This document shows positions 1 to 6,583 of a stretch of 15,029 nucleotides of DNA, one piece after another. The translations under genes and the position numbers were made by a program. Location: contig SHZG01000030.1 of NCBI GenBank assembly GCA_009692395.1, positions 1-15,029 of the forward strand. The letters run 5' to 3'. A model generated the notes under the pieces. The model was not told the origin of the DNA and did no database searches. It worked only from the letters and a program-made list of their open reading frames with translations. The DNA is from Methylococcales bacterium (lineage in GTDB: Bacteria > Pseudomonadota > Gammaproteobacteria > Methylococcales > Methylomonadaceae). The number at the start of each line of letters is the position of its first letter. The stretch's first letter is position 1.

Positions 1-241
1 TCTTGTTGATTTTTAATACCCGCGCCGTATCGCGGATACCGCTACCATTGATTGCCATGTTGACTATCTTGGTCTTAATGCCTACTTCACAAGCGCGGTA
101 TCGGTAGCTCAGCATAAAGGTTTTTGTCATGCACAACGGGTTTCGACAATGGTAACGTGGCTCTCCCGTTGCATTGCGTCCTGACTTGCCAATCTGGTTC
201 CTTTTACAGAATGGACAGGTGATTTCTTGGTAGCAGCTCAT
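1..241 (-). CDS. insA: IS1-family transposase, InsA-like N-terminal region (partial)
   Basis: 80 codons are visible, starting at ATG 241. The product begins MSCYQEITCPFCK. It has a zinc-finger-like set of cysteines (C9, C12, C32, C37), followed by a region at about residues 56-77 (KIVNMAINGSGIRDTARVL) that matches the helix-turn-helix of IS1 InsA. In IS1 the InsA protein binds the terminal repeats and represses transcription, and a frameshift joins it to InsB to make the active transposase. That junction is off the window, so I cannot tell whether this copy is active. It differs from the copy at 14931 at three of the first 33 residues. Confidence 0.88.
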   Translation of the reverse strand, partial: MSCYQEITCPFCKRNQIGKSGRNATGEPRYHCRNPLCMTKTFMLSYRYRACEVGIKTKIVNMAINGSGIRDTARVLKINK

Positions 242-314
242 AAGGTCTTTTAGGTAAGTGTGATTTTATTCTGCCCGTGATTTTAATCTATCATCACAGA
301 TTTAACCCACTACC
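1..314 (-). mobile_element. IS1-family insertion sequence, 5' part (runs off the window)
   Basis: The element reads leftward. Its outer end is at 314, where the minus strand begins GGTAGTGGGTTAAATCTG. The same end, in opposite orientation, starts at 14858. Over the 172 bases shared by the two copies I count four differences, so they are close but not identical. Between the terminal repeat and the transposase start lie about 73 bases that probably carry the element's own promoter. Assignment to IS1 rests on the InsA-like protein it encodes. The far end and any target-site duplication lie outside the window. Confidence 0.85.
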
Positions 315-323
315 TAAATTTAG

Positions 324-329
324 TATAAT
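324..329 (+). promoter_or_regulatory. -10 box upstream of arsC, 10 bases from the IS end
   Basis: A perfect TATAAT lies at 324-329, with the arsC ATG at 365. A 17-base spacer puts the -35 position at 301-306 (TTTAAC, 3 of 6 matches), which is inside the IS terminal repeat. If the box is used, this is a hybrid promoter whose -35 half comes from the IS. No separate operator for an ArsR-type repressor is evident. Confidence 0.45.
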
Positions 330-364
330 GTCGTCTTGTTTGAACAAATAACTAAAAGATAATT

Positions 365-844
365 ATGCTAAAAATTTTGATTTTATGTACAGGAAATTCT
401 TGCCGCAGTGTGTTAGGCGAGGCGTTGATTAATCACATGCAGACAGATAGATTGCAGGCATTTTCAGCGGGTAGTCATCCACTGGGTAGAATAAATGTGA
501 ACGCATTAGCAACGTTAAAACGTAACGGTATTGCGACTGAGGGTTTTACTAGCCAATCATGGAATGAATTTGCCGATACAGGCATTGATATTGCCATTAC
601 GGTCTGTGATTCGGCAGCGGGTGAAGTTTGCCCTGTATATTTGAATAGTACTGTGCGCGGGCATTGGGGCTTAGCTGACCCTGCTCATGTAACAGGGTCG
701 GAAGAAGAAATAGCGGCGGCATTTCAGGTGACTTTCAACGCGCTGGAAAAACGTATTCAGCAATTATTAGCCCTGCCCTTTGAAACCATGTCAGCGGCTG
801 AACTCAGTCAGGCATTGCATAAAATTGGCGCAGAGGTTAGTTGA
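365..844 (+). CDS. arsC: arsenate reductase ArsC, low-molecular-weight phosphatase fold
   Basis: This cytoplasmic enzyme reduces arsenate to arsenite for export. The 159-residue product opens with MLKILILCTGNSCRS, whose C8-x5-R14 phosphate-binding loop is the active site of the LMW protein tyrosine phosphatase and ArsC family. Two further cysteines, C81 and C89, sit where the resolving pair of thioredoxin-coupled ArsC lies (C10, C82 and C89 in the Staphylococcus enzyme). WGLADPA (D105) supplies the family's catalytic aspartate. Length is normal for the family. The start at 365 has only a weak ribosome site. The gene runs directly into the ACR3 exporter at 847, the usual reductase-efflux pairing. 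A plain tyrosine phosphatase is unlikely given the cysteine triad and the neighbour. Confidence 0.92.
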   Translation: MLKILILCTGNSCRSVLGEALINHMQTDRLQAFSAGSHPLGRINVNALATLKRNGIATEGFTSQSWNEFADTGIDIAITVCDSAAGEVCPVYLNSTVRGHWGLADPAHVTGSEEEIAAAFQVTFNALEKRIQQLLALPFETMSAAELSQALHKIGAEVS

Positions 845-846
845 TT

Positions 847-1904
847 ATGCAAACAGAAAAACGCTTAGGCTTTGTCGAACGCTTTTTAACGCTGTGGATT
901 TTTATCACGATGGCGGTAGGTGTCGCGCTGGGCTATTTTGTACCAAGTTTTACAGCGTATTTATCACAGTTTCAGGTCGGTACAACCTCTATGCCGATTG
1001 CTATCGGGCTAATTTTGATGATGTATCCACCATTGGCAAAAGTCCGTTATGAAGAATTACCGCGTATTTTTAAGAAGACTAAGGTATTGCTATTATCTTT
1101 ATTACTGAATTGGTTAATCGCGCCTGTATTTAGGTTTTTGCTGGCAATTGTTTTTTTGCGTGATTATCCAGAGTATATGGTCGGGGTCATTATTATTGGT
1201 GTCTCGCCCTGTATTGCAATGGTGCTGGTGTGGAATGAGTTGGCAGGGGGCGATAGTGAATATTGCGCAGGCTTAGTTGCCTTTAATTCAGTTTTTCAAA
1301 TGCTGTTCTTTTCTATTTACACCTATATTTTTGTCACTGTTCTGCTTGATTGGCTAGGTATTGCGTCGGGTTTGGAAGTACCTGTCACTGTGTTAGACAT
1401 TGCTAAAAGTGTGGTGATTTATCTGGGTATTCCGTTTTTTTGCGGGCTGTTGACGCGGTTTTTTTAGTGCGGCGCAAGGGGCTAGACTGGTATGAGGAAA
1501 AATTTATACCCAAAATTAGTCCAATGACTTTGATTGCGTTGCTGTTTACTATTTTGGTGATGTTTTCACTTAAAGGTGAATATATTGTGCAACTGCCAGC
1601 GGATGTGTTGCGTATCGCAGTGCCGTTGGTGATTTACTTTGTGATTATGTTCCTAGTGACATTTTATCTATCAGCAAAGTTGGGCGCGGGGTATCGTGTC
1701 GCAACAACTTTATCATGCACTGCTGCGAGTAATAATTTTGAATTAGCGATTGCGGTGAGTGTCGCCGTTTTTGGTTTGCAATCTGGCGAGGCGTTTGCGG
1801 CTGTGATTGGGCCTTTAGTGGAAGTGCCAGTGCTGATTGGCTTGGTTAAAGTTGCACTGTATTTTCGGGAAAAATATTTTTTATCGGCTGTTACGGACGG
1901 ATAA
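847..1904 (+). pseudogene. acr3: ACR3-family arsenite efflux permease, split by a -1 frameshift
   Basis: The inner-membrane exporter carries arsenite out using the proton-motive force. Reading from ATG 847 gives 206 residues and then TAG at 1465-1467. Moving back one base in the run of seven T (1459-1465) continues in frame to 1904, for a total of 352 residues, the normal ACR3 length. Both halves carry family hallmarks: GVSPCIAMVLVWN with the substrate-binding cysteine C122 in the first, and FIPKISPMTLIALLFTI and AASNNFELAIA in the second. Several hydrophobic membrane segments are visible in each half. A GTG at 1467 overlaps the stop (TAGTG), so separate re-initiation of the C-terminal half is conceivable. 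A TTG at 841 is an alternative start that overlaps the arsC stop. The lesion could be real inactivation, ribosomal or transcriptional slippage, or a sequencing error. Confidence 0.85.
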
Positions 1905-1921
1905 CAAGGGGTTTTTAGTGG

Positions 1922-2021
1922 TTAGCCAACAGCGTTCGTTAGCTGTTGACTAATGAAAATGTTTACCCTGCGTTGCTATCCCTTAACGCGGGTTAAATTG
2001 TGAAGCGATAAGCTCACAATT
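1922..2021. other. cluster of three hairpins between convergent genes
   Basis: The gap between acr3 (plus) and the RRM gene (minus) holds three inverted repeats. The first pairs 1922-1933 with 1942-1953 (12 bp, one mismatch). The second pairs 1967-1974 (CCTGCGTT) with 1985-1992 (AACGCGGG), 8 bp including one G-U pair. The third pairs 1996-2003 (AATTGTGA) with 2014-2021 (TCACAATT), a perfect 8 bp. None is followed by a clear T-run, so they are not textbook intrinsic terminators. Their position suggests transcript 3'-end protection or bidirectional termination. Confidence 0.5.
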
Positions 2022-2027
2022 CAATGT

Positions 2028-2291
2028 TTAACGACGTTTACCGTTTTTTGCCATAGGTTCTTCAAACTTAACTTTTAACGGTTTGCCACAATATAAATTG
2101 CCATCCAATGCTGAAATAGCAGCGCGGGCTTCATGCCCTTCCATAGCGATAAAACCAAAACCTCGACATTTACCACTGAATATATCAGACACCAATTCAA
2201 TGGAACGGACTGTGCCGTATTCAGAAAATAAAGATGTAACGCTGGCTTCAGTTGCCTCGCTAGGTAAGTTTCCTACAAAAATTCGTTTCAA
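2028..2291 (-). CDS. small RRM-domain RNA-binding protein
   Basis: 87 residues make up essentially a single RNA recognition motif. The RNP2 strand is IFVGNL (residues 3-8) and RNP1 is RGFGFIAM. A short basic tail (AKNGKRR) follows. I chose the TTG at 2291 because AGGA lies 7 bases upstream and the protein then begins MKRIFVGNLPS, as in other bacterial RRM proteins. The reading frame is open further upstream to 2345, but those residues look unrelated to the domain. Proteins of this family bind single-stranded RNA and are often cold-inducible. It lies 95 bases downstream of a cold-shock gene on the same strand, which supports a shared transcript. Confidence 0.88.
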   Translation of the reverse strand: MKRIFVGNLPSEATEASVTSLFSEYGTVRSIELVSDIFSGKCRGFGFIAMEGHEARAAISALDGNLYCGKPLKVKFEEPMAKNGKRR

Positions 2292-2386
2292 AAGACATAT
2301 CCTAAAATAGGGGGTGAAGTGACTGGATAACCCAGTAGATGCCACAACCCCGCTGTATAAACGGGATTAGGAAGGAAAGTAGTCGC
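2292..2386 (-). promoter_or_regulatory. spacer between cold-shock and RRM genes with two hairpins
   Basis: Two inverted repeats lie in the 95-base spacer. One is ACTGG (2322-2326) with CCAGT (2332-2336), loop ATAAC. The other is CCCG (2349-2352) with CGGG (2362-2365), 9-base loop. The second, read on the minus strand, is not followed by a convincing U-run, so partial termination or mRNA processing between the two genes is possible but unproven. Confidence 0.35.
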
Positions 2387-2593
2387 TTAAACGCTGGCTA
2401 CATCTGACGCTTGAGGACCTTTAGGGCCTGCTTCTACTTCATACTTAACGGCTTGACCTTCAGCCAAAGTACGGTATCCACCAGTGCTGGCGATTGCAGA
2501 AAAATGTACGAATACATCAGCACTGCCGTCGCTAGGTGAAATAAAACCGAAACCTTTAGACTCGTTAAACCATTTAACAGTACCTGTTGCCAT
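2387..2593 (-). CDS. CspA-family cold-shock protein
   Basis: The 68-residue product has a single cold-shock (OB-fold) domain and the family's usual length. It starts MATGTVKWFNESKGFGFI. RNP1 (KGFGFI) and RNP2 (VFVHF) are both intact, with the surface aromatics that stack on nucleic acid. Such proteins act as RNA chaperones that melt secondary structure, though not all are cold-induced. GAGG lies 7 bases before the ATG at 2593. A perfect -10 box about 160 bases upstream implies a long untranslated leader, as is common in cspA-type genes. The RRM gene follows on the same strand. Confidence 0.95.
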   Translation of the reverse strand: MATGTVKWFNESKGFGFISPSDGSADVFVHFSAIASTGGYRTLAEGQAVKYEVEAGPKGPQASDVASV

Positions 2594-2754
2594 GTTACTA
2601 CCTCAATAAATCAATGAAAAAATCTGCTTGCAAATCACACAAGACACAAAAAGGAAAAAACGAGAAGGAATTTCGGAAAAGTGCTAAATGACGTACAAAA
2701 CTTGTAAAGTAAAAGCCTTGCATCTTGGGATGAGTACTATCTACTGGATTTTTC

Positions 2755-2760
2755 ATTATA
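2755..2760 (-). promoter_or_regulatory. -10 box for the cold-shock gene
   Basis: The minus strand reads TATAAT at 2760-2755. At a 17-base spacing the -35 hexamer would be TGGCTA (3 of 6 matches), so the promoter is driven mainly by the -10. Transcription from here would give a leader of roughly 150 bases before the ATG at 2593. The rest of the 288-base gap between 2594 and 2881 is AT-rich and holds no gene I can support. Confidence 0.5.
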
Positions 2761-2881
2761 GAGACTAATGCTATGTATAGCCATCTAAACTTTAACTTAT
2801 TAATTGATAAAATATCTTAACCTATTGATATATAAAAAATAAGTATTGCATGGATGGCGTTTTGTCAAGAATTCCAAAATT

Positions 2882-3892
2882 TTAACAGCCAGATAATTCA
2901 CTCATTGCCCAGCGCGGACGGGCAACTATTTCTAGTCCTTGTTGTTGTCCTGCCATTAAGCGTTGGCAACCTGCATAAGCAATCATTGCACCGTTATCGG
3001 TACAAAATTGTAAGCGTGGATAATAAATCTGTGCGTTTTCTTTAGCGACCATTTCAGTTAAAGATGTACGAATTTGTTTATTGGCAGCGACACCACCTGC
3101 AACGACTAGGCTTTTTAAGCCTGTTTGTTGTAAGGCGCGGCGGCATTTAATCGTCAGCGTATCAGCGACTGCATCTTGAAAAGCCAATGCCACATCCGCT
3201 TTATCTTGCTCAGTTTTTTCCGTGGCATTAATAGTGTTCATGGTAAAGGTTTTTAAACCGCTAAAACTGAAATCTAAACCTGGCCTATCTGTCATGGGAC
3301 GTGGAAATTTAAAACGCGGCGTTCCGTGTTCAGCCAGTGCAGATAATTTTGGGCCACCAGGATAACCTAAACCCAACATTTTTGCGGTTTTATCAAAGGC
3401 TTCACCAGCGGCATCATCCAAGGATTCGCCTAATAATTCATAGCGTCCAATATCTTCAACTCGCACTAATAACGTGTGTCCGCCTGAAATTAATAACGCC
3501 ACAAAAGGAAATGCAGGTGGATTGGCTTCTAACATAGGTGCGAGTAAATGCCCTTCCATGTGATGCACCGCAATCGCTGGGATTTTCCACGCCCACGCTA
3601 GACTTCTAGCCGTTGCCGTACCAACTAACAATGCCCCCATTAAACCTGGCCCTGCGGTGTAAGCAATGCCTTTTATGTCCGTGTTTTTTAATGCACTTTC
3701 ACGCAAACATTGCTTAATCAGCGGTACACATTTACGGATATGATCGCGTGAAGCCAATTCTGGCACAACGCCGCCATACTCGCTGTGCATATCAATTTGA
3801 CTGTATAAAAGATGATGAATCAAACCATGTTCGGAATGATAAAGTGCGATTCCAGTTTCATCGCAGGAAGTTTCTATGCCTAAAACGTACAT
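2882..3892 (-). CDS. tsaD: tRNA N6-adenosine threonylcarbamoyltransferase TsaD
   Basis: TsaD transfers the threonylcarbamoyl group from its AMP ester to A37 of ANN-decoding tRNAs (t6A), working with TsaB and TsaE in the cytoplasm. The product has 336 residues, normal for the family, and opens with MYVLGIETSCDETGIAL. The metal-binding HHMEGH motif places H111 and H115 exactly as in the E. coli protein. SGGHTLLV and a late CTDNGAMIAYAG with the conserved aspartate complete the ASKHA-type active site. It is divergent from rpsU across about 105 bases, the same arrangement as in E. coli (formerly ygjD or gcp). Confidence 0.97.
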   Translation of the reverse strand: MYVLGIETSCDETGIALYHSEHGLIHHLLYSQIDMHSEYGGVVPELASRDHIRKCVPLIKQCLRESALKNTDIKGIAYTAGPGLMGALLVGTATARSLAWAWKIPAIAVHHMEGHLLAPMLEANPPAFPFVALLISGGHTLLVRVEDIGRYELLGESLDDAAGEAFDKTAKMLGLGYPGGPKLSALAEHGTPRFKFPRPMTDRPGLDFSFSGLKTFTMNTINATEKTEQDKADVALAFQDAVADTLTIKCRRALQQTGLKSLVVAGGVAANKQIRTSLTEMVAKENAQIYYPRLQFCTDNGAMIAYAGCQRLMAGQQQGLEIVARPRWAMSELSGC

Positions 3893-3899
3893 TGAGTTT

Positions 3900-3928
3900 T
3901 TGAATATTAATTAAAGTAAAGGTATAAT
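3900..3928 (+). promoter_or_regulatory. sigma-70 promoter of the rpsU-dnaG-rpoD operon
   Basis: TTGAAT (3900-3905) and a perfect TATAAT (3923-3928) are separated by exactly 17 bases. The start point would be near 3935, leaving about 60 bases of leader before rpsU at 3998. This is the best promoter match I found in the window and fits the high expression expected for S21. Confidence 0.75.
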
Positions 3929-3997
3929 CACGAGTTCTGTTTATTCAGTGGACAGACTCCACACACTTAAAATTTTAACATACTTGGAATTATTATA

Positions 3998-4231
3998 ATG
4001 CCGTCAGTGAAACTTAAAGAAAACGAACCTTTTGATATTGCTATTCGTCGCTTCAAACGCGCTTGTGAAAAAGCGGGGGTTTTAGCCGAAGTCCGTCGTC
4101 GTGAATTCTATGAAAAACCGACTTCAGAACGCAAACGTAAAGGTGCGGCAGCTGTTAAACGTCATTTGAAAAAATTAGCGCGTGAGCGTTATGCGTTGAA
4201 AAATTTACGTCGTGGTCGTCCCGCGTTGTAA
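3998..4231 (+). CDS. rpsU: 30S ribosomal protein S21
   Basis: S21 is a small basic protein of the 30S platform next to the 3' end of 16S rRNA, needed for initiation on many mRNAs. The core matches the family closely: ENEPFDIAIRRFKRACEKAG and VRRREFYEKPTSERKRK. The product has 77 residues against 71 in E. coli. The difference is a C-terminal tail ending LKNLRRGRPAL. It is the first gene of the macromolecular synthesis operon, and its stop is 2 bases before the yqeY ATG, so the two are probably translationally coupled. Confidence 0.97.
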   Translation: MPSVKLKENEPFDIAIRRFKRACEKAGVLAEVRRREFYEKPTSERKRKGAAAVKRHLKKLARERYALKNLRRGRPAL

Positions 4232-4233
4232 TC

Positions 4234-4686
4234 ATGACTGATTTATTAACAGACCATCTTAAAGACGCGATGAAAGCCGCCATGAAAAGCGGCGAAAAAG
4301 TCAGATTAGGCGTGATTCGTTTGATGTTAGCGGCAGTTAAACAAATTGAAGTCGATGAACGTATTACGCTAGACAACGAGCGTACTATGATCGTTCTCGA
4401 TAAAATGCTCAAACAACGCCGTGAGTCAATTCGTCAATTTACCGACGGAAATCGCATGGATTTAGCGGTAATCGAAGAAGCTGAGATTTTAATTATTCAA
4501 GACTTTCTGCCGCAAGCCTTAACTGAAGTCGAAGTTGATACCATGATTAGCGATGCTGTCGCAGAATCAGGCGCTGAATCGGTTAAAGACATGGGTAAAG
4601 TGATGGCGTTGTTAAAAGTAAAAATGCAAGGTCGCGCTGATATGTCTGTGGTCAGTAATAAAATTAAAGCGGCTTTATCAGCGTAG
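4234..4686 (+). CDS. GatB/YqeY-domain protein
   Basis: The 150-residue product matches the YqeY family throughout: an N-terminal DHLKDAMKAAMKSGEKVRLGVIRLMLAAVKQIEVD helical segment, EAEILIIQDFLPQALTEVEV in the middle, and a C-terminal DMGKVMALLKVKMQGRADMSVVSNKIKAAL. That last part resembles the tail domain of GatB, which contacts tRNA in the amidotransferase. The physiological role of stand-alone YqeY proteins is not established. In many proteobacteria the gene sits, as here, between rpsU and dnaG. Confidence 0.93.
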   Translation: MTDLLTDHLKDAMKAAMKSGEKVRLGVIRLMLAAVKQIEVDERITLDNERTMIVLDKMLKQRRESIRQFTDGNRMDLAVIEEAEILIIQDFLPQALTEVEVDTMISDAVAESGAESVKDMGKVMALLKVKMQGRADMSVVSNKIKAALSA

Positions 4687-4721
4687 GTTGATTTGGCTGA
4701 GAGTTTGTTGAACAGCGTAAA

Positions 4722-4753
4722 CCCCGACACTGGATGGTGATAATATGTCGGGG
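4722..4753 (+). promoter_or_regulatory. RNA hairpin enclosing the dnaG ribosome site and start codon
   Basis: CCCCGACA (4722-4729) is perfectly complementary to TGTCGGGG (4746-4753). The 16-base loop holds the only plausible ribosome-binding sequence (GGATGG/GGTG) and the A of the dnaG ATG (4745). The U and G of the start codon are inside the stem. No T-run follows, so this is not an intrinsic terminator. It should lower initiation on dnaG, in line with the low primase output known from E. coli. Confidence 0.6.
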
Positions 4754-6481
4754 CTAATTCCACGAGAATTTATTAACGAGCTATTAGTGCGAGTTGATAT
4801 AGTCGATTTCATCGATTCGCATCTTCCTCTTAAAAAAACGGGCGCAAATTTTTTCGCCCGCTGTCCGTTCCACACCGAAAAATCCCCTAGCTTTTCTGTC
4901 AATCGTAGCAAGCAAATGTTTCATTGTTTTGGTTGCGGTGCGAGCGGCAACGCCATCGGTTTTTTGATGGATTTTAATCATTTAGATTTTGTCGAAGCGG
5001 TTGAAGATTTAGCGGCTTTTGTCGGCGTTGATGTGCCGAGAGAGGCGGCTTCTGCTTCTTATCAAAGTGAATCCAAAAAACAAGATTTAAGTCAAATTTA
5101 TTCAGTTATGGAGCAGGTTGCGGCTTTTTATGTACAGCAGTTACGCCTCAGTGTTGAAGCGGTTGATTACTTAAAAGGGCGGGGTATTAGCGGTACAGTC
5201 GCGCGTGATTTCATGCTGGGCTATGCACCGACACATTGGCGACCATTGCTTGAGCGATTCGATACGAAAGCCTTAACGGACTGCGGCTTATTGGGTAGTA
5301 ATGATAACGGTGAAGTTTACGGGCGTTTTCGCGGGCGTTTAATGTTTCCTATTCGGGATAAACGCGGTCGAATCGTCGGTTTTGGTGGACGGGTACTCGA
5401 TGATAGTTTGCCAAAATACTTGAATTCGCCAGAAACGCCCCTATTTAGCAAAGGCAAAGAAGTTTACGGTTTATACGAATTGTTAGCAAAGAACGCTAAA
5501 CCGCAGCGTATTTTGATAGTTGAAGGCTACATGGACGTGGTTGCCTTAGCGCAGTTTGGTGTTCATACGGCAGTGGCCGTATTAGGGACAGCTGCTTCGC
5601 GGGCGCATTTGGATTTATTGTTTCGATTTACTTCGGAGCTGGTGTTTTGCTTTGATGGTGATAGTGCAGGTCAAACAGCGGCGTGGCGTGTGATGGAATC
5701 GGTTTTTTCCAGTTTAAAAGACGGAAAATCGTGTCGCATTATGATGCTACCGATACAGCATGACCCTGATTCTTTGATACGCGAACAAGGGTTGGAGCGG
5801 TTTACAGAGTGTATAGAAACAGCATTGCCTTTATCGGATTATTTTTTTGAGCATTTTACCCAAGCACTTAATTTAGCGGAACTAGAGGGGCGTGCGCAAT
5901 TAGTCAGTCAGGCTAAACCATATCTGGAAACGTTACCTGAGAGTGTATTTAAAGAAATGATGATTGCGCGGCTTAAAGAATTGTCAGCACTCTCGACGCT
6001 GGATGTTTCAGAAAATATGCCTGTGCTTGACCAAAAACAAAATAGACAGCAAAGACCAGCGCAAGGACGATTGCCCTTACAGCGACGAACCTTAGCTTTA
6101 TTAATTCAGCATCCAGAATTAATTGCAATTATTAAGCAACGAGAAATTGACTGGACGTGCTTGAAATTTGAGGGCGTGGAAAAATTTACTAGCATTCTAC
6201 AAACAATTTTGCATGAAAAACCTGCCAATACAGGCGCGTTGTTAGAATATTATCGCAGTCATGAAGATAAGCGAATTATAGACTTGTTAAGTGATTTGCA
6301 ATTGGGCATTCCAGAAGGTGGTGAAGCGGCAGATCTTTCTGGCACACTAGATAAATTAATTGAAAAACCGATTAAAGCTGAATATCGCAGATTATTAGCC
6401 AAGCTAGAAACAGCAGGATTAACGCCACAAGAAAAAGAACAGTTACAAAAATTGCTCAGTTTAAAAGTGAATTACAAATAG
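4745..6481 (+). CDS. dnaG: DNA primase DnaG
   Basis: DnaG makes the RNA primers for replication at the fork. The 578-residue product begins MSGLIPREFINELLVRVDIV, which aligns with the E. coli start and supports ATG 4745. The N-terminal CHC2 zinc finger has C40, H43, C61 and C64. The catalytic core contains YLNSPETPLFSKG. The TOPRIM motifs are E260 (VEGYMD) and the FDGDSAG aspartates D304 and D306. About the last 140 residues form the divergent helicase-binding domain that docks on DnaB. All expected residues are present. It lies 58 bases after yqeY and 102 before rpoD. Confidence 0.97.
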   Translation: MSGLIPREFINELLVRVDIVDFIDSHLPLKKTGANFFARCPFHTEKSPSFSVNRSKQMFHCFGCGASGNAIGFLMDFNHLDFVEAVEDLAAFVGVDVPREAASASYQSESKKQDLSQIYSVMEQVAAFYVQQLRLSVEAVDYLKGRGISGTVARDFMLGYAPTHWRPLLERFDTKALTDCGLLGSNDNGEVYGRFRGRLMFPIRDKRGRIVGFGGRVLDDSLPKYLNSPETPLFSKGKEVYGLYELLAKNAKPQRILIVEGYMDVVALAQFGVHTAVAVLGTAASRAHLDLLFRFTSELVFCFDGDSAGQTAAWRVMESVFSSLKDGKSCRIMMLPIQHDPDSLIREQGLERFTECIETALPLSDYFFEHFTQALNLAELEGRAQLVSQAKPYLETLPESVFKEMMIARLKELSALSTLDVSENMPVLDQKQNRQQRPAQGRLPLQRRTLALLIQHPELIAIIKQREIDWTCLKFEGVEKFTSILQTILHEKPANTGALLEYYRSHEDKRIIDLLSDLQLGIPEGGEAADLSGTLDKLIEKPIKAEYRRLLAKLETAGLTPQEKEQLQKLLSLKVNYK

Positions 6482-6529
6482 CGCGTTGCAAATGTGCAAC
6501 ATTCTAGTGCAAAAACAAGAATTATATAG

Positions 6530-6535
6530 TATAAT
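6530..6535 (+). promoter_or_regulatory. putative internal -10 box before rpoD
   Basis: A perfect TATAAT lies in the 102-base dnaG-rpoD gap. At a 17-base spacing the -35 would be GTGCAA (3 of 6). The gap also holds a small hairpin just after dnaG (GTTGCA 6485-6490 with TGCAAC 6495-6500) and another just before the rpoD start (CTGAG 6557-6561 with CTCAG 6569-6573). In E. coli rpoD also has extra promoters within the operon, so a secondary promoter here is plausible. Confidence 0.45.
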
Positions 6536-6583
6536 TGTGCGTTCAGTGTAGTCAGGCTGAGCGAAACACTCAGTGAGTAAATA

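Noticed and set aside
780..1052. Open frame overlapping the end of arsC and start of acr3
   Set aside because: It is in another frame of two clearly recognised genes and resembles no protein.
2689..2699. TGACGTACAAA, close to the cspA cold-box consensus (TGACGTACAGA)
   Set aside because: It is on the plus strand, whereas the cold-shock gene is read from the minus strand, so the mRNA carries the complement. Treated as chance.
2840..2868. Perfect TTGACA on the minus strand upstream of the cold-shock gene
   Set aside because: At 16-18 bases spacing no acceptable -10 box follows.
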